From NCBI GenBank assembly GCA_040902895.1, contig JBBDWL010000024.1:133268-197267 (forward strand): 64,000 nt of DNA. The letters run 5' to 3'. How positions within the stretch are numbered: the first letter of the stretch is position 1; each line of letters opens with the position of its first letter. The notes beneath the pieces were generated by a model. That model was given only the letters and a program-made list of their open reading frames with translations. It was not told the origin of the DNA and made no database searches. The stretch is from JALYRV01 sp040902895. GTDB lineage: Bacteria > Acidobacteriota > Vicinamibacteria > Vicinamibacterales > SCN-69-37. This document shows positions 49,717-59,337 of the stretch, in pieces. The translations under genes were made by a program, and so were the position numbers.

Positions 49717-52700
49717 TTGATACGCATGTGCCCGCCCAGTCGCGAGCACCTCCTTCAGATAGCGGCCCGTATGCGAGCCGTCGACCTTCGACACGGCTTC
49801 CGGAGTGCCGCAGGCCACGACGTGCCCGCCGGCTTCTCCACCTTCCGGCCCGAGATCGATGAGCCAGTCGGCGACCTTGATGACATCCAGATTGTGCTCG
49901 ATCACGAGCAGGCTGTGCCCCGCGACGAGCAGCTTCCGGAAGGCCGCCAGCAGCTTCACGATGTCGTCGAAGTGCAGGCCGGTCGTGGGCTCGTCGAGGA
50001 TGTAGAGCACGCGATCGCCGGTCTGCGACGCGAGATGCGAGGCGATCTTGATGCGCTGCGCCTCGCCGCCCGACAGCGTCGTCGCCGGCTGGCCGAGCCG
50101 AAGATAGCCCAGCCCGATCTCGTCGAGCACCTGCAGCCGGCGCAGCACCTTGGCCGATTGCGCGAAGAAGCTGAGCGCCTCGCGCACGGTCATGTCGAGC
50201 ACCTGATCGACATTCTTGTTCTTGTATTTGACGTCGAGCACCTGCGGCTTGAAGCGCTTGCCGTCGCATTCGTCGCACGGGACGAACACATCGGCCAGAA
50301 ACTGCATCTCGACGCGCACGACGCCTTCGCCTTCGCAGGCCTCGCAGCGGCCGCCGGGCACGTTGAACGAGAAATGGCTGGCCGTCATCCCGCGCGCCTT
50401 CGCTTCCTTCGTCTGCGCGAAAAGCTCGCGGATCGGATCGAAGGCCTTGAGGTACGTCACTGGATTGGATCGCGGCGTGCGGCCGATCGGCTGCTGATCG
50501 ACGAGGACGACGTCGGTCAGCATCTCGGCGCCTTCAATCCGTCGGTGCGCGCCGACGCGGCGGTCCCAGTCGCCCTTCAGCCGCTTGAGCGCCGCGTAGA
50601 CGACGTCGTGCACGAGCGTGGATTTGCCCGACCCGCTCACACCGGTCACGCACGTGAGCAGGCCGAGAGGAATCTCGACATCGACGGTCTTCAGGTTGTG
50701 TTCCGTCGCGCCAATCACCTTCAACCGCTGCACGGTCGGACGGCGCCGTGGCGAGGGAACCGGAATCGCGAGCTCGTCGCGCATGTATTTCGCCGTCAGC
50801 GACCGCTGCTCCTGCAGCAGTCCCTCGAACGTGCCCGAAAAGACGATGCGCCCGCCCTGCTCCCCTGCCCCGAGCCCCAGGTCCACGATGTAGTCGGCGA
50901 CGCGGATCATGTCGGCGTCATGTTCGACGACGATGACGGTGTTGCCCTGATCGCGCAATTGTCTGAGGATGGCGATGAGCCGCTCGTTGTCGCGCGGATG
51001 CAGCCCGATCGACGGCTCGTCGAGCACATAAAGCGTGCCGACGAGCGCGGAGCCGAGCGATGTCGCCAGATTGATACGCTGCGACTCGCCGCCCGAGAGC
51101 GTCGAGGACAAACGATCGAGCGTCAGATATTCCAGGCCCACATCGGTGAGGAACGTCAGCCGGCGTTGAATCTCGTGAAGGATCTTGCCCGCGACGGCGC
51201 TCTCCTTTTCGGTGAGCGACAGCGACGAGAAGAAGCCGCGCGCCTGCTGCACCGTGAGGCCGCAGACGGTGTCGATGGTCTGGCCGCCGACGCGCACGTC
51301 GCGCGCCTCGCGCCGCAGCCGCGTGCCGCCGCAGTCCGAGCAGGTCAGGTAGCCGCGATAGCGGCTCAGGAACACGCGGACGTGGACTTTGTATTTCTTG
51401 CGCTCGAGCCACCGGAAGAAACCGCGGATGCCCGTGAACTCACCTCCGTCTCCCTCGACGGCCCACGCGCGCTCGGAGTCGGTGAGGTCTTTCCACGGCA
51501 CATCCAGCCTGATGCCGCCGGCTTTCGCGGCCCGCTTGAGCACCGCGAGGTGCCCGCGATAATGCGGCTTGCTCCATGGCTCGATCGCGTTCACATTGAT
51601 CGATTTGGTTTGATCGGGAACGACCAGATCGAGATCGAGCTCGATGATGTTGCCGAAGCCATGACACGTCGGGCAGGCGCCGAACGGATTGTTGAACGAG
51701 AACAGCCGCGGCTGCGGCACCTCGTACTGGATGCCGCACGGACGGCACTCGAACCGCTCGCTGAAGCGCAGTGTCCGGCCCGGCCGGCCTTCGGCTTTGA
51801 TCTCCGGCGGGGTCCCCTGCGCCCCGCCTGGCTCGGTCGCTCGCGGGGCCCCAACGCCCCGCTCCGCTCCCTCGCCCACTTCGATGGCAAACGCCGCACC
51901 GGCGCCTTCGTGGTACGCCGTCTCGATGGAGTNNNNNNNNNNNNNNNNNNNNNNNNNNNNNNNNNNNNNNNNNNNNNNNNNNNNNNNNNNNNNNNNNNNN
52001 NNNNNNNNNNNNNNNNNNNNNNNNNNNNNNNNACTTCGATGGCAAACGCCGCACCGGCGCCTTCGTGGTACGCCGTCTCGATGGAGTCGGTAATCCGTGA
52101 GCGAGTGGTATCACCCGCGCCGCCTTCGCCGGCGCGTGGCTCCACCTTCACGCGATCGACGATGACCGGCAGCATGGCGAGGCCGCGAATCCTGCCGGGA
52201 TCGGCCGCTGCTTCGTCGATATCGACCGGCGTACCGTCGATGAGCACGCGGCCGAATCCGCGTTTGCGCAGCGTGGCCAGAATCGTCGCAATCGGATCCT
52301 CGGCCAGACCGGGAAGCAGATCGGACCCGCGGTCCTCAGCCGGTTCATCGTCTGTGTCGGGAGTAATCGCCTGCACGCTGGTGATCGGGTAATCGAACCC
52401 GATCAGAATCCGTGTGCCTTCGGGGAGCGCCATGATCTCCGAGGCCACTACCTCCGGCGTCTCGCGAATGACCTCTTTTCCGCACTGCCGGCAGATCGTC
52501 CGGCCGATGCGCGCCCACAACAGCCGCAGGTAGTCGTGGATTTCCGTGGTGGTGCCGACCGTCGAACGCGGATTGCGGATGCTGTTCTTCTGGCGGATGG
52601 CGATCGCCGGCGCGATGCCCTCGATCTTGTCGACGTCGGGCTTCTCCATCCGCTCGAGAAACTGCCGGGCGTACGCCGACAGCGACTCGACATAGCGCCG

Positions 52701-52850
52701 CTGCCCCTCGGCATAGATCGTGTCAAAGGCCAGCGACGACTTGCCCGACCCGCTCACGCCGGTAAAGACGACGAGCGCGCGGGGTGGCAACGTCAGATCG
52801 ACGTTCTTGAGGTTGTGCGTGCGCGCGCCGCGGACGATGAGTGACTGCAC
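49714..52850 (-). CDS. uvrA: Excinuclease ABC subunit A, interrupted by an assembly gap
   Basis: UvrA recognises DNA damage and loads UvrB. The coding region is split by 100 N at 51933-52032. Removing the gap and one of the two identical 55-bp flanks joins both halves in frame into 993 residues (272 + 721). Visible parts are Walker A GVSGSGKSSLAFDTI, QKNSIRNPRSTVGTTTEI, a C-x2-C zinc pair (CRPC/CPTC), signature LSGGESQRI, second Walker A GVSGSGKSTLV, zinc CEAC/CDEC and second LSGGEAQRI. The stretch AERGVGAPRATEPGGAQGT, beside the gap, is a G/A/P-rich insertion in low-complexity DNA. The family norm is about 940, so it is slightly long. Confidence 0.96.
51933..52032. other. Scaffold gap of 100 N flanked by identical 55-bp ends
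   Basis: Bases 51878-51932 and 52033-52087 are the same 55-bp sequence. This is the signature of two contigs sharing a graph overlap (k=55) joined by a fixed-size gap. The real gap is therefore probably zero or negative and the uvrA gene is probably intact. Confidence 0.9.
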
Positions 52851-53125
52851 TGACGGCTGTTTCTCTGAAGCGGTAACTATTAATGGTACAGCAGCCGTCT
52901 TGGACCGGGCAACCTGAGCCGGTTGCGCCGGTCCGCCGCCTCTGCTACCATCCGTGCCGAGTTCGCACCCACCCTTTCATCCCATTTATACCAGTGGCGA
53001 CGATCGATTTTTGTTTGTCGAATCCGCTATTTCCAGTAGCTCAGGCACTGGCCGCGGCCTTGCACCGCCCGGCCCACAGCACCGCGCCGGGATGGCCCGG
53101 CGGATTCCACACGTGAGGACAGTCA
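52851..53125. promoter_or_regulatory. Intergenic region between divergent uvrA and the RRM gene, with a hairpin near the RRM ribosome-binding site
   Basis: This 275-bp region holds no plausible gene. Near the plus-strand gene a 7-bp stem CGCCGGG/CCCGGCG (53085-53091, 53096-53102, loop ATGG) stands 12 nt before GAGGA (53115-53119), the ribosome-binding site. A T-rich stretch with TTTTTGTTTG lies near 53010. On the uvrA side no clear LexA box is recognised. Confidence 0.5.
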
Positions 53126-53779
53126 GTGGCAGTCCGTTTGTTCGTCGGTAACATGCCGTACGGCGCGACCGAAGCGGATCTTCGGGCGCATTTCGCAGCC
53201 GTCGGCGATCCCTCGCAGGTCGTGATTCCGGTCGATCGCGAGACCGGACGCCCGCGCGGGTTCGCGTTCGTGGAATACATCGATCGCGAGCTCGCCGAGG
53301 AAGCGGTGCGCCGGTTCAATCAGCAGCCGTTCATGGGACGCTCGCTCGCGGTGAGCGAGGCGCGTCCGCGCGAAGAGCGCGGCCCGGGCGGCTTCCGTCC
53401 AGGCGGCGGCGGTGGCGGCGGCTTCGGCGGCCCGCGCCCTGGCGGCGGGCCGGGCGGCTACGGCAGTCCGCGTCCACCTGGCGGGTTCGGCACGGGACGT
53501 CCAGGCGGCGCCGACATCCCGCGCGAGGCGCGATTCGGTCCACCGAAGAAGAAGGCCACCGGGCCCGGCGCCCGCAAGCAGGAATACGGCGAGCGCGGGC
53601 CGAAAGGCCCGATCAAGGAGCGCTTCAGCGGGCGCGTCGACGCGCTGTACGATCCGGATGAAGACTGGAGAAAGCCGGACGAGGGGGACGATCTCGCCAA
53701 TCCGTTCGCGAAGAGTGAAGACGATCCGATCCCCGAGCTTGCCGACGCGGATGAGGCGTCGGACGACAAAAAGGAATAG
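53126..53779 (+). CDS. RNA-binding protein with one RRM and a Gly-rich RGG-like tail
   Basis: The protein has 217 residues. The RRM spans residues 1-80, with RNP2 LFVGNM (5-10) and RNP1 RGFAFVEY (44-51). It is followed by a Gly/Pro/Arg-rich stretch (82-128: GGGGGGGF, GGPRPGGGPGGYG). The C-terminal segment is acidic (DDLANPF, SEDDPIPELADADEASDD). Bacterial RRM proteins with a glycine tail are best known from cyanobacterial cold-shock proteins (Rbp). The start is GTG with GAGGA 6 nt upstream. It is the first gene of a plus-strand run that continues to the MoxR locus. The acidic tail distinguishes it from the cyanobacterial forms. Confidence 0.93.
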   Translation: MAVRLFVGNMPYGATEADLRAHFAAVGDPSQVVIPVDRETGRPRGFAFVEYIDRELAEEAVRRFNQQPFMGRSLAVSEARPREERGPGGFRPGGGGGGGFGGPRPGGGPGGYGSPRPPGGFGTGRPGGADIPREARFGPPKKKATGPGARKQEYGERGPKGPIKERFSGRVDALYDPDEDWRKPDEGDDLANPFAKSEDDPIPELADADEASDDKKE

Positions 53780-53788
53780 AGACCCTGC

Positions 53789-54177
53789 ATGCAGACCCAC
53801 GTCAAGGTCGTCGCGATTCTCTACATCGTCATGGGCGCGCTCAATCTGCTGGGCGCGTTGTTCTTCGTGTTCGCATTCTCGATTGCGGGCATCGCGGCCG
53901 GCATGTCCGGCGATCCGGATGCGGGCGTCGCCATCCCGATCATCGGCCTCACCGGCACCGCGCTCGTGCTGTTTCTGCTCATTCTGGGCATCCCGCCGAT
54001 CATCGTCGGCGTCGGACTGATGCGGTATCGGGAGTGGGCGCGCATCGCGGGCATCGTGATTGCGGCGCTGTTGATCTTCCACTTCCCCTTCGGCACCGCG
54101 ATTGGCGTCTATGGCCTGTGGGTGCTTCTCAACAATGAAACCAGCAGCCTGATGGGTGAGAGGTCCCGGCCGGCGGT

Positions 54178-54181
<4 letters not shown>
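53789..54181 (+). CDS. Small membrane protein of unknown function
   Basis: This 130-residue protein has four predicted transmembrane helices: VVAILYIVMGALNLLGALFF, GVAIPIIGLTGTALVLFLLI, ILGIPPIIVGVGLMRYREWA and IAGIVIAALLIFHFPFGTAIG. YGLWVLLNNE near the end is reminiscent of small proteins that accompany acidobacterial and planctomycete regulators, but I do not recognise a named family. It is 9 bp after the RRM gene, and its stop overlaps the MoxR TTG start (TTGA). Confidence 0.72.
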
Positions 54182-55146
<965 letters not shown>

Positions 55147-55152
<6 letters not shown>

Positions 55153-55184
55153 GAATTGGTGAGTTAAGAGTTAAGAATTACTGA
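55147..55184. repeat. Heptamer array after the MoxR gene
   Basis: Adjacent units read GAATTGG, TGAGTTA, AGAGTTA, AGAATTA, then CTGAGCC, just after the MoxR TAA (55150-55152). It is the only array here between genes of a co-directional operon and shows no inverted half. Confidence 0.7.
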
Positions 55185-55194
55185 GCCGCTGCCA

Positions 55195-56121
55195 TTGTCA
55201 CTCGATCCAGCCGTCGTCGCCGCGATTGAGGATCTCGAATTCGCCGCGCGGCGGATTGTCGAGAGCGCGCGGACGGGTCTGCATCGAAGTCCCCTTCACG
55301 GTTTCAACGCCGAATTCCATCAGTATCGGGCGTACCGGCCTGGCGACGATCTGCGGCATCTCGACTGGAAGCTGCTCGCGCGCACCGACCGCCTCTACAC
55401 CAGACAGTTTCGCGAAACGACGAGCCTCGACGCGGTCGTCGTGCTCGACGCGAGCGCATCGATGGACTTCCCTGGCCCGAACGGGCGCGGAAAGCCGGCG
55501 GTTTCGAAGTTCCGATACGCCGTCGCCATTGGGGCCGCGCTGGCGTGGCTGATTTCGTCGCAGGGCGACGCCGTCGGGCTCGTGTCCGCGGCCGGCAGCG
55601 ACGTGGTGGTGCCGCCCAGGCGAGGGCGCGCGCACCTTCGCGCGCTCCTCGCCCGCATGGCGAAGCTCACGCCATCGGGCAGCGCGGGCATTGCAGGCCT
55701 TACGCGGCGCGCGGCCGATCTGCTCCGCAAGCGCGGCGCGCTCCTGGTCATCTCGGATTTTTATGACGATGAAGACGCCGCGCGCAGGGAAATGGCACAC
55801 GCGGTGCGGCGCGGCCATGACGTCACGATGCTGCAGACGGTAGCGCCTCAGGAGATCCAGCTGGATGCGCGCGGCGCGGTGCGATTCGCGGACCTCGAGA
55901 CCGGCGCCGAGATTACGCTCGATGCCGACGCGGCGCGGCTGGACTATCGCGCGGCGCTGGCCGCGTTTCTCGAACGCACGCGCGCATTGGCGGGCGCGCA
56001 TGGCATCGATTACCGGCTGGCGCAAACGTCGACGCCACCCGACGATCTGCTGCGCCATTACCTGTTGCGCCGCGGCAGCCTGCCTATGGCCGCCGCGGCG
56101 TCAGCGAAGGCCGGCCGGTGA
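55195..56121 (+). CDS. DUF58 domain protein (VWA-like)
   Basis: The protein has 308 residues. The family signature is FHQYRAYRPGDDLRHLDWKL followed by ARTDRLYTRQF. A VWA-like fold follows, VVVLDASASMDF with a MIDAS DxSxS, and VISDFYDDED in the C-terminal part. DUF58 proteins are the usual substrate or partner of MoxR ATPases. The start codon appears to be TTG at 55195 (ATT just before is in another frame); it is the best choice because it gives MSLDPAVVAAIEDLEFAARR. The stop overlaps the next gene (GTGA). Confidence 0.92.
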   Translation: MSLDPAVVAAIEDLEFAARRIVESARTGLHRSPLHGFNAEFHQYRAYRPGDDLRHLDWKLLARTDRLYTRQFRETTSLDAVVVLDASASMDFPGPNGRGKPAVSKFRYAVAIGAALAWLISSQGDAVGLVSAAGSDVVVPPRRGRAHLRALLARMAKLTPSGSAGIAGLTRRAADLLRKRGALLVISDFYDDEDAARREMAHAVRRGHDVTMLQTVAPQEIQLDARGAVRFADLETGAEITLDADAARLDYRAALAAFLERTRALAGAHGIDYRLAQTSTPPDDLLRHYLLRRGSLPMAAAASAKAGR

Positions 56122-57275
56122 TCTGGACCAATCCGCTGGCGTGGCTCGGCCTTGCTGCGATCGCCGTTCCACTGCTCGTGCATCTGCTCTCGCGCCAGAC
56201 GTCGCGCGCCGTGCCGTTCCCGACGCTGCGCTTCCTGCGAGCGACGCCCGTGGTCAACCTCAGGCGCCGCCGCGTTTCGGACATTCCACTGCTGCTCGTG
56301 CGGGCCGCGATCGTGGCCTTAGCCGTCGCCGCGCTCGCGCAGCCGCATCTCACAATCTCGAGCGCTCCCGACGCCAATCACATCGCCATCATCGACACGA
56401 GCGCAAGCGTCGCCCGAAATTCTTCCCGGTTGATTTTCCCCGGTTCAGAAACTGCCACCCGGATGATTACCATCGAGCGGAAGGATCTCCGCGGCGCACT
56501 GGCGGAAGCGGCGACGTGGCTCAGGGCGCATCCAGGGCGCAACACGGTTCTGGTGGTGTCGGACTTTCGGCGCGGGACTCTCGACGCCGCTAGGTTCGCC
56601 ACACTGCCGGCCGAAACCGGCATCAGCCTGCTGCGTGTCCCAACGCTGACGGAACCCCCGGCCAGGATTTCGGGCGTGTCGAGCTGGTCGATCGAAGGTT
56701 TACGCACGCGCGCGACATGGGGCGGCGCGGAAGACGCGCCCGACATCGAAGTGGCGGCCCGCGCAGGCGATGCGGCCATCGCGGCGGCCATCAAAGCGGC
56801 GGCCCTGGCCACCGCGCCGGCGGCGACGGGGCAGCTGCGGCCGGTTACGTTCGTCATGCCGGCGTCGCCGCAGCGCGCGACGCTGCTGGCATCCTCGTCG
56901 CCGGCAAATGAACCCTGGATGTTCGCGCTCTTCGCGGCGATGGATGCACGCCGCGTCGAGTCCGTACGGGTCGTCGATGGTCGCGCGACTGTCTTTCTCG
57001 AATCCGACGATCCGGCAACAGCCGCGGCGGCAATCGGCGAGGCTATTCCCGCGCTCGCCCTCGGACCGCCGGTCCAGGAGCTCGAGCCGATGATGATCCC
57101 CGACGAGGAGCTGCGCCGGCTGGAACGCGCGCCACAACCGCCGTCTGTCGCCGAGCGTCCGTCGGTCTGGATGGGCCGTTGGTTCTGGATTACCGCTCTG
57201 CTGCTGTTGGCCGTGGAGGGCCTGATGCGGCGGACTCGCGCGCCGGCGTCGGAGGCGCACGCCCATGCCGCCTGA
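56118..57275 (+). CDS. BatA-domain membrane protein
   Basis: The protein has 385 residues. The N-terminal BatA motif contains two helices with NPLAWLGLAAIAVPLLVHLL and PFPTLRFLRATP. A VWA-like extracytoplasmic region follows (IAIIDTSASVARNSS with DTSAS; VLVVSDFRRG). A C-terminal helix (WFWITALLLLAVEGLMRR) returns to the membrane. This matches aerotolerance-operon BatA-like proteins. The start is GTG (56118). Part of the MoxR-DUF58-BatA set. It overlaps the next gene by 11 bp. Confidence 0.9.
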   Translation: MIWTNPLAWLGLAAIAVPLLVHLLSRQTSRAVPFPTLRFLRATPVVNLRRRRVSDIPLLLVRAAIVALAVAALAQPHLTISSAPDANHIAIIDTSASVARNSSRLIFPGSETATRMITIERKDLRGALAEAATWLRAHPGRNTVLVVSDFRRGTLDAARFATLPAETGISLLRVPTLTEPPARISGVSSWSIEGLRTRATWGGAEDAPDIEVAARAGDAAIAAAIKAAALATAPAATGQLRPVTFVMPASPQRATLLASSSPANEPWMFALFAAMDARRVESVRVVDGRATVFLESDDPATAAAAIGEAIPALALGPPVQELEPMMIPDEELRRLERAPQPPSVAERPSVWMGRWFWITALLLLAVEGLMRRTRAPASEAHAHAA

Positions 57276-59337
57276 ACAGCGCATCGCACACTTTCTTTTG
57301 CAGGCCAGGCGCCGGCTCCAGGCGATCGCAGTCGCGCGCGCAGCGGCGGCCGGATGTCTTGCCGGCGCGCTGTATATCTCGGTGCGCGCGGCGTTCGGCG
57401 CCGGGCGGCGGGAGCTGATCGCGGCGGCAGCTGCGGCAGCGTTGCTGGCGTTGCTGATCTGGATCGTCAGGCGCGCCACCGCAGGGCCTGCGATCGAGAT
57501 TGAAAGGCGCACGCCCGCGTTGCGCAATACGCTGGTGACGTCCGAAGAACTCCTTCGCGATCGCGCGTCAGCCAAGCCGCACATTCGCGAGCTGGTCTTT
57601 GCGGATACGGCATCACGTCTGGATCGGATCGATCTTCGCGAGATTGTCCAGGCCAGGCGTCCTGTCCTTGCCGCCGCCGCGTGCGTCGCGGCTCTGGCGG
57701 GCTCGTTGATGTTCGGCCTCACGCGCCCGGAGGCGGCGATCGGGACCGGCTTCCGCCCCAGGATCGGTCCATCGGGCCTGCCCACCATCGACGCGATCGA
57801 AGTCGTCATCACGCCGCCGCCGCATACACGCCTGGCGTCGAGGCGCGTGAACAATCCGGAGCGACTCGAGATTATCGAAGGCTCGCACGTGTCACTGCGC
57901 GTCGAGGCCCGCGCCGAAGAGGTCACGCTCGCGGCCGGCGAGCGCCGCCAGTCGATGGCCAACGATGCCACGGGCGGTTTCACAGCGGCTGTCACGATTG
58001 CCGCAGAAGCCTTCCTGTCGCTCACGCCCGCGACCAACGTAGACGGACCGCGACGTCTGATCCCGCTTTCGGTGATTCCAGATCGCCCGCCCGCGGTGCG
58101 CATCGACGAACCGGGCCGCGATCTTTTTCTGGCCGCTCCCGACCGCGACATCCCTCTCCGGCTGACAGCGCAGGATGACTTCGGCGTGAGCGCGCTGACG
58201 CTGGCGTATACGAAAGTCTCCGGCTCCGGCGAAACGTTCGAGTTCATCGAGGGCACGCTGCCCGTGTCGCTGACACGTGTGAGTGCGCGCGCGATGTCGG
58301 GCCGCGCAGTGATTCGTCCCGCGGCGCTGGGCCTCGCGACCGGCGACCTCCTGGTGTATCGCGCCGTGGCGCGCGACTCGCACCCCTCTCGCGGCCCCAC
58401 CGACTCGGATGCGTTCGTCATCGAGATCGTCTCGCCATCCGAAGCACTCGCCGAAGGCTTCTCCATCGACGACCAACGCGATACCTACGCCTTGAGCCAG
58501 CAGATGGTGATCCTCAAGACCGAGCGGCTCATCGCGGCGCGACGGACGAAGCCGGCGCAGGCGATTGCCGAAGAGGCCTCGATGATTGCGGCCGAGCAGC
58601 GCCGGGTGCGTGCCGAGTTCGTCTTCATGATGGGCGGCGAGGTCGAAGACGAGGAAGTCGAGGCCGAGCAGTCGCATGAAATCGACGAGGGCCGCGAGCA
58701 GAATCGCGGCCGGCGGGATCTGCTGGCGGCCATTCGCAGCATGAGTGACGCCGCGGCCCTCTTGATGCGGCCGGATCTGGATAAGGCGCTCGCGGCGGAG
58801 CGCCGCGCGCTCGAGGCGCTGCAGCGCGCGTTGACGCGAAGCCGCTACATCCTGCGGGTACTCGCGCTGCGCGAGCGTATCGACGATGCCCGCCGGCTGT
58901 CGGGCGATCGGCGTGACGCTGCCGGATGGCGGCGCGACACGGCGTCACCTGAGCCCTCCGACGCATCGCGCATGCTGCACGACGCGCTGCTGCGGCTGTC
59001 GCTGCTCGCGCGCAAGGATGTGTACGGCCCGGCCGACATCGCGGCGATTACCGACGTCGCGGAACGGTTGCTGCGCGCGAATCTCGACAGCGCCGGCACT
59101 CGCGACGCGATCACCGTGCTGACAGAGGCGACGCGGACGGGCCGCCACGACGCGCCGGGCATTGCGCAGCTCATCGATCGGGCGGCGCTGGGCATCGACG
59201 CTGCGCTCGAGGCCGAGGCGCAGGCCGCGGCCCCGACATCACGCGCGCGTGACGTATCCGATCGCGTACGCAGCGCGCTTGCCGATCGCCTGCGCGGATC
59301 CGGTGCGCTCCCGAGTCGCGGCGGAGGATCGCAATGA
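57265..59337 (+). CDS. Large membrane protein with long helical C-terminal region (DUF4175-like)
   Basis: The protein has 690 residues. Three hydrophobic helices occur in the first 165 residues (AAAAGCLAGALYISVRA, LIAAAAAAALLALLIWIV, PVLAAAACVAALAGSLMFG). Beta-rich repeats follow up to about 390 (IEVVITPPPHTRL, PPAVRIDEPGRDLF). The C-terminal 280 residues are charged and helical (SQQMVILKTERLIAARRT; RRRVRAEFVFMM), with an acidic run EVEDEEVEAEQ. It resembles DUF4175 proteins next to MoxR operons in bacteroidetes and acidobacteria. No catalytic motif is visible. It overlaps both neighbours. Confidence 0.7.
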   Translation: MPPEQRIAHFLLQARRRLQAIAVARAAAAGCLAGALYISVRAAFGAGRRELIAAAAAAALLALLIWIVRRATAGPAIEIERRTPALRNTLVTSEELLRDRASAKPHIRELVFADTASRLDRIDLREIVQARRPVLAAAACVAALAGSLMFGLTRPEAAIGTGFRPRIGPSGLPTIDAIEVVITPPPHTRLASRRVNNPERLEIIEGSHVSLRVEARAEEVTLAAGERRQSMANDATGGFTAAVTIAAEAFLSLTPATNVDGPRRLIPLSVIPDRPPAVRIDEPGRDLFLAAPDRDIPLRLTAQDDFGVSALTLAYTKVSGSGETFEFIEGTLPVSLTRVSARAMSGRAVIRPAALGLATGDLLVYRAVARDSHPSRGPTDSDAFVIEIVSPSEALAEGFSIDDQRDTYALSQQMVILKTERLIAARRTKPAQAIAEEASMIAAEQRRVRAEFVFMMGGEVEDEEVEAEQSHEIDEGREQNRGRRDLLAAIRSMSDAAALLMRPDLDKALAAERRALEALQRALTRSRYILRVLALRERIDDARRLSGDRRDAAGWRRDTASPEPSDASRMLHDALLRLSLLARKDVYGPADIAAITDVAERLLRANLDSAGTRDAITVLTEATRTGRHDAPGIAQLIDRAALGIDAALEAEAQAAAPTSRARDVSDRVRSALADRLRGSGALPSRGGGSQ

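Noticed and set aside
51878..52087. Real 55-bp direct duplication around the N gap
   Set aside because: Exact identity, a gap of exactly 100 N and restoration of the uvrA frame on collapse point to an assembly overlap.
52851..53125. LexA (SOS) box for uvrA
   Set aside because: The sequence near 52880 (GTAACTATTAATGGTACAG) is only loosely palindromic and does not match the box types I know.
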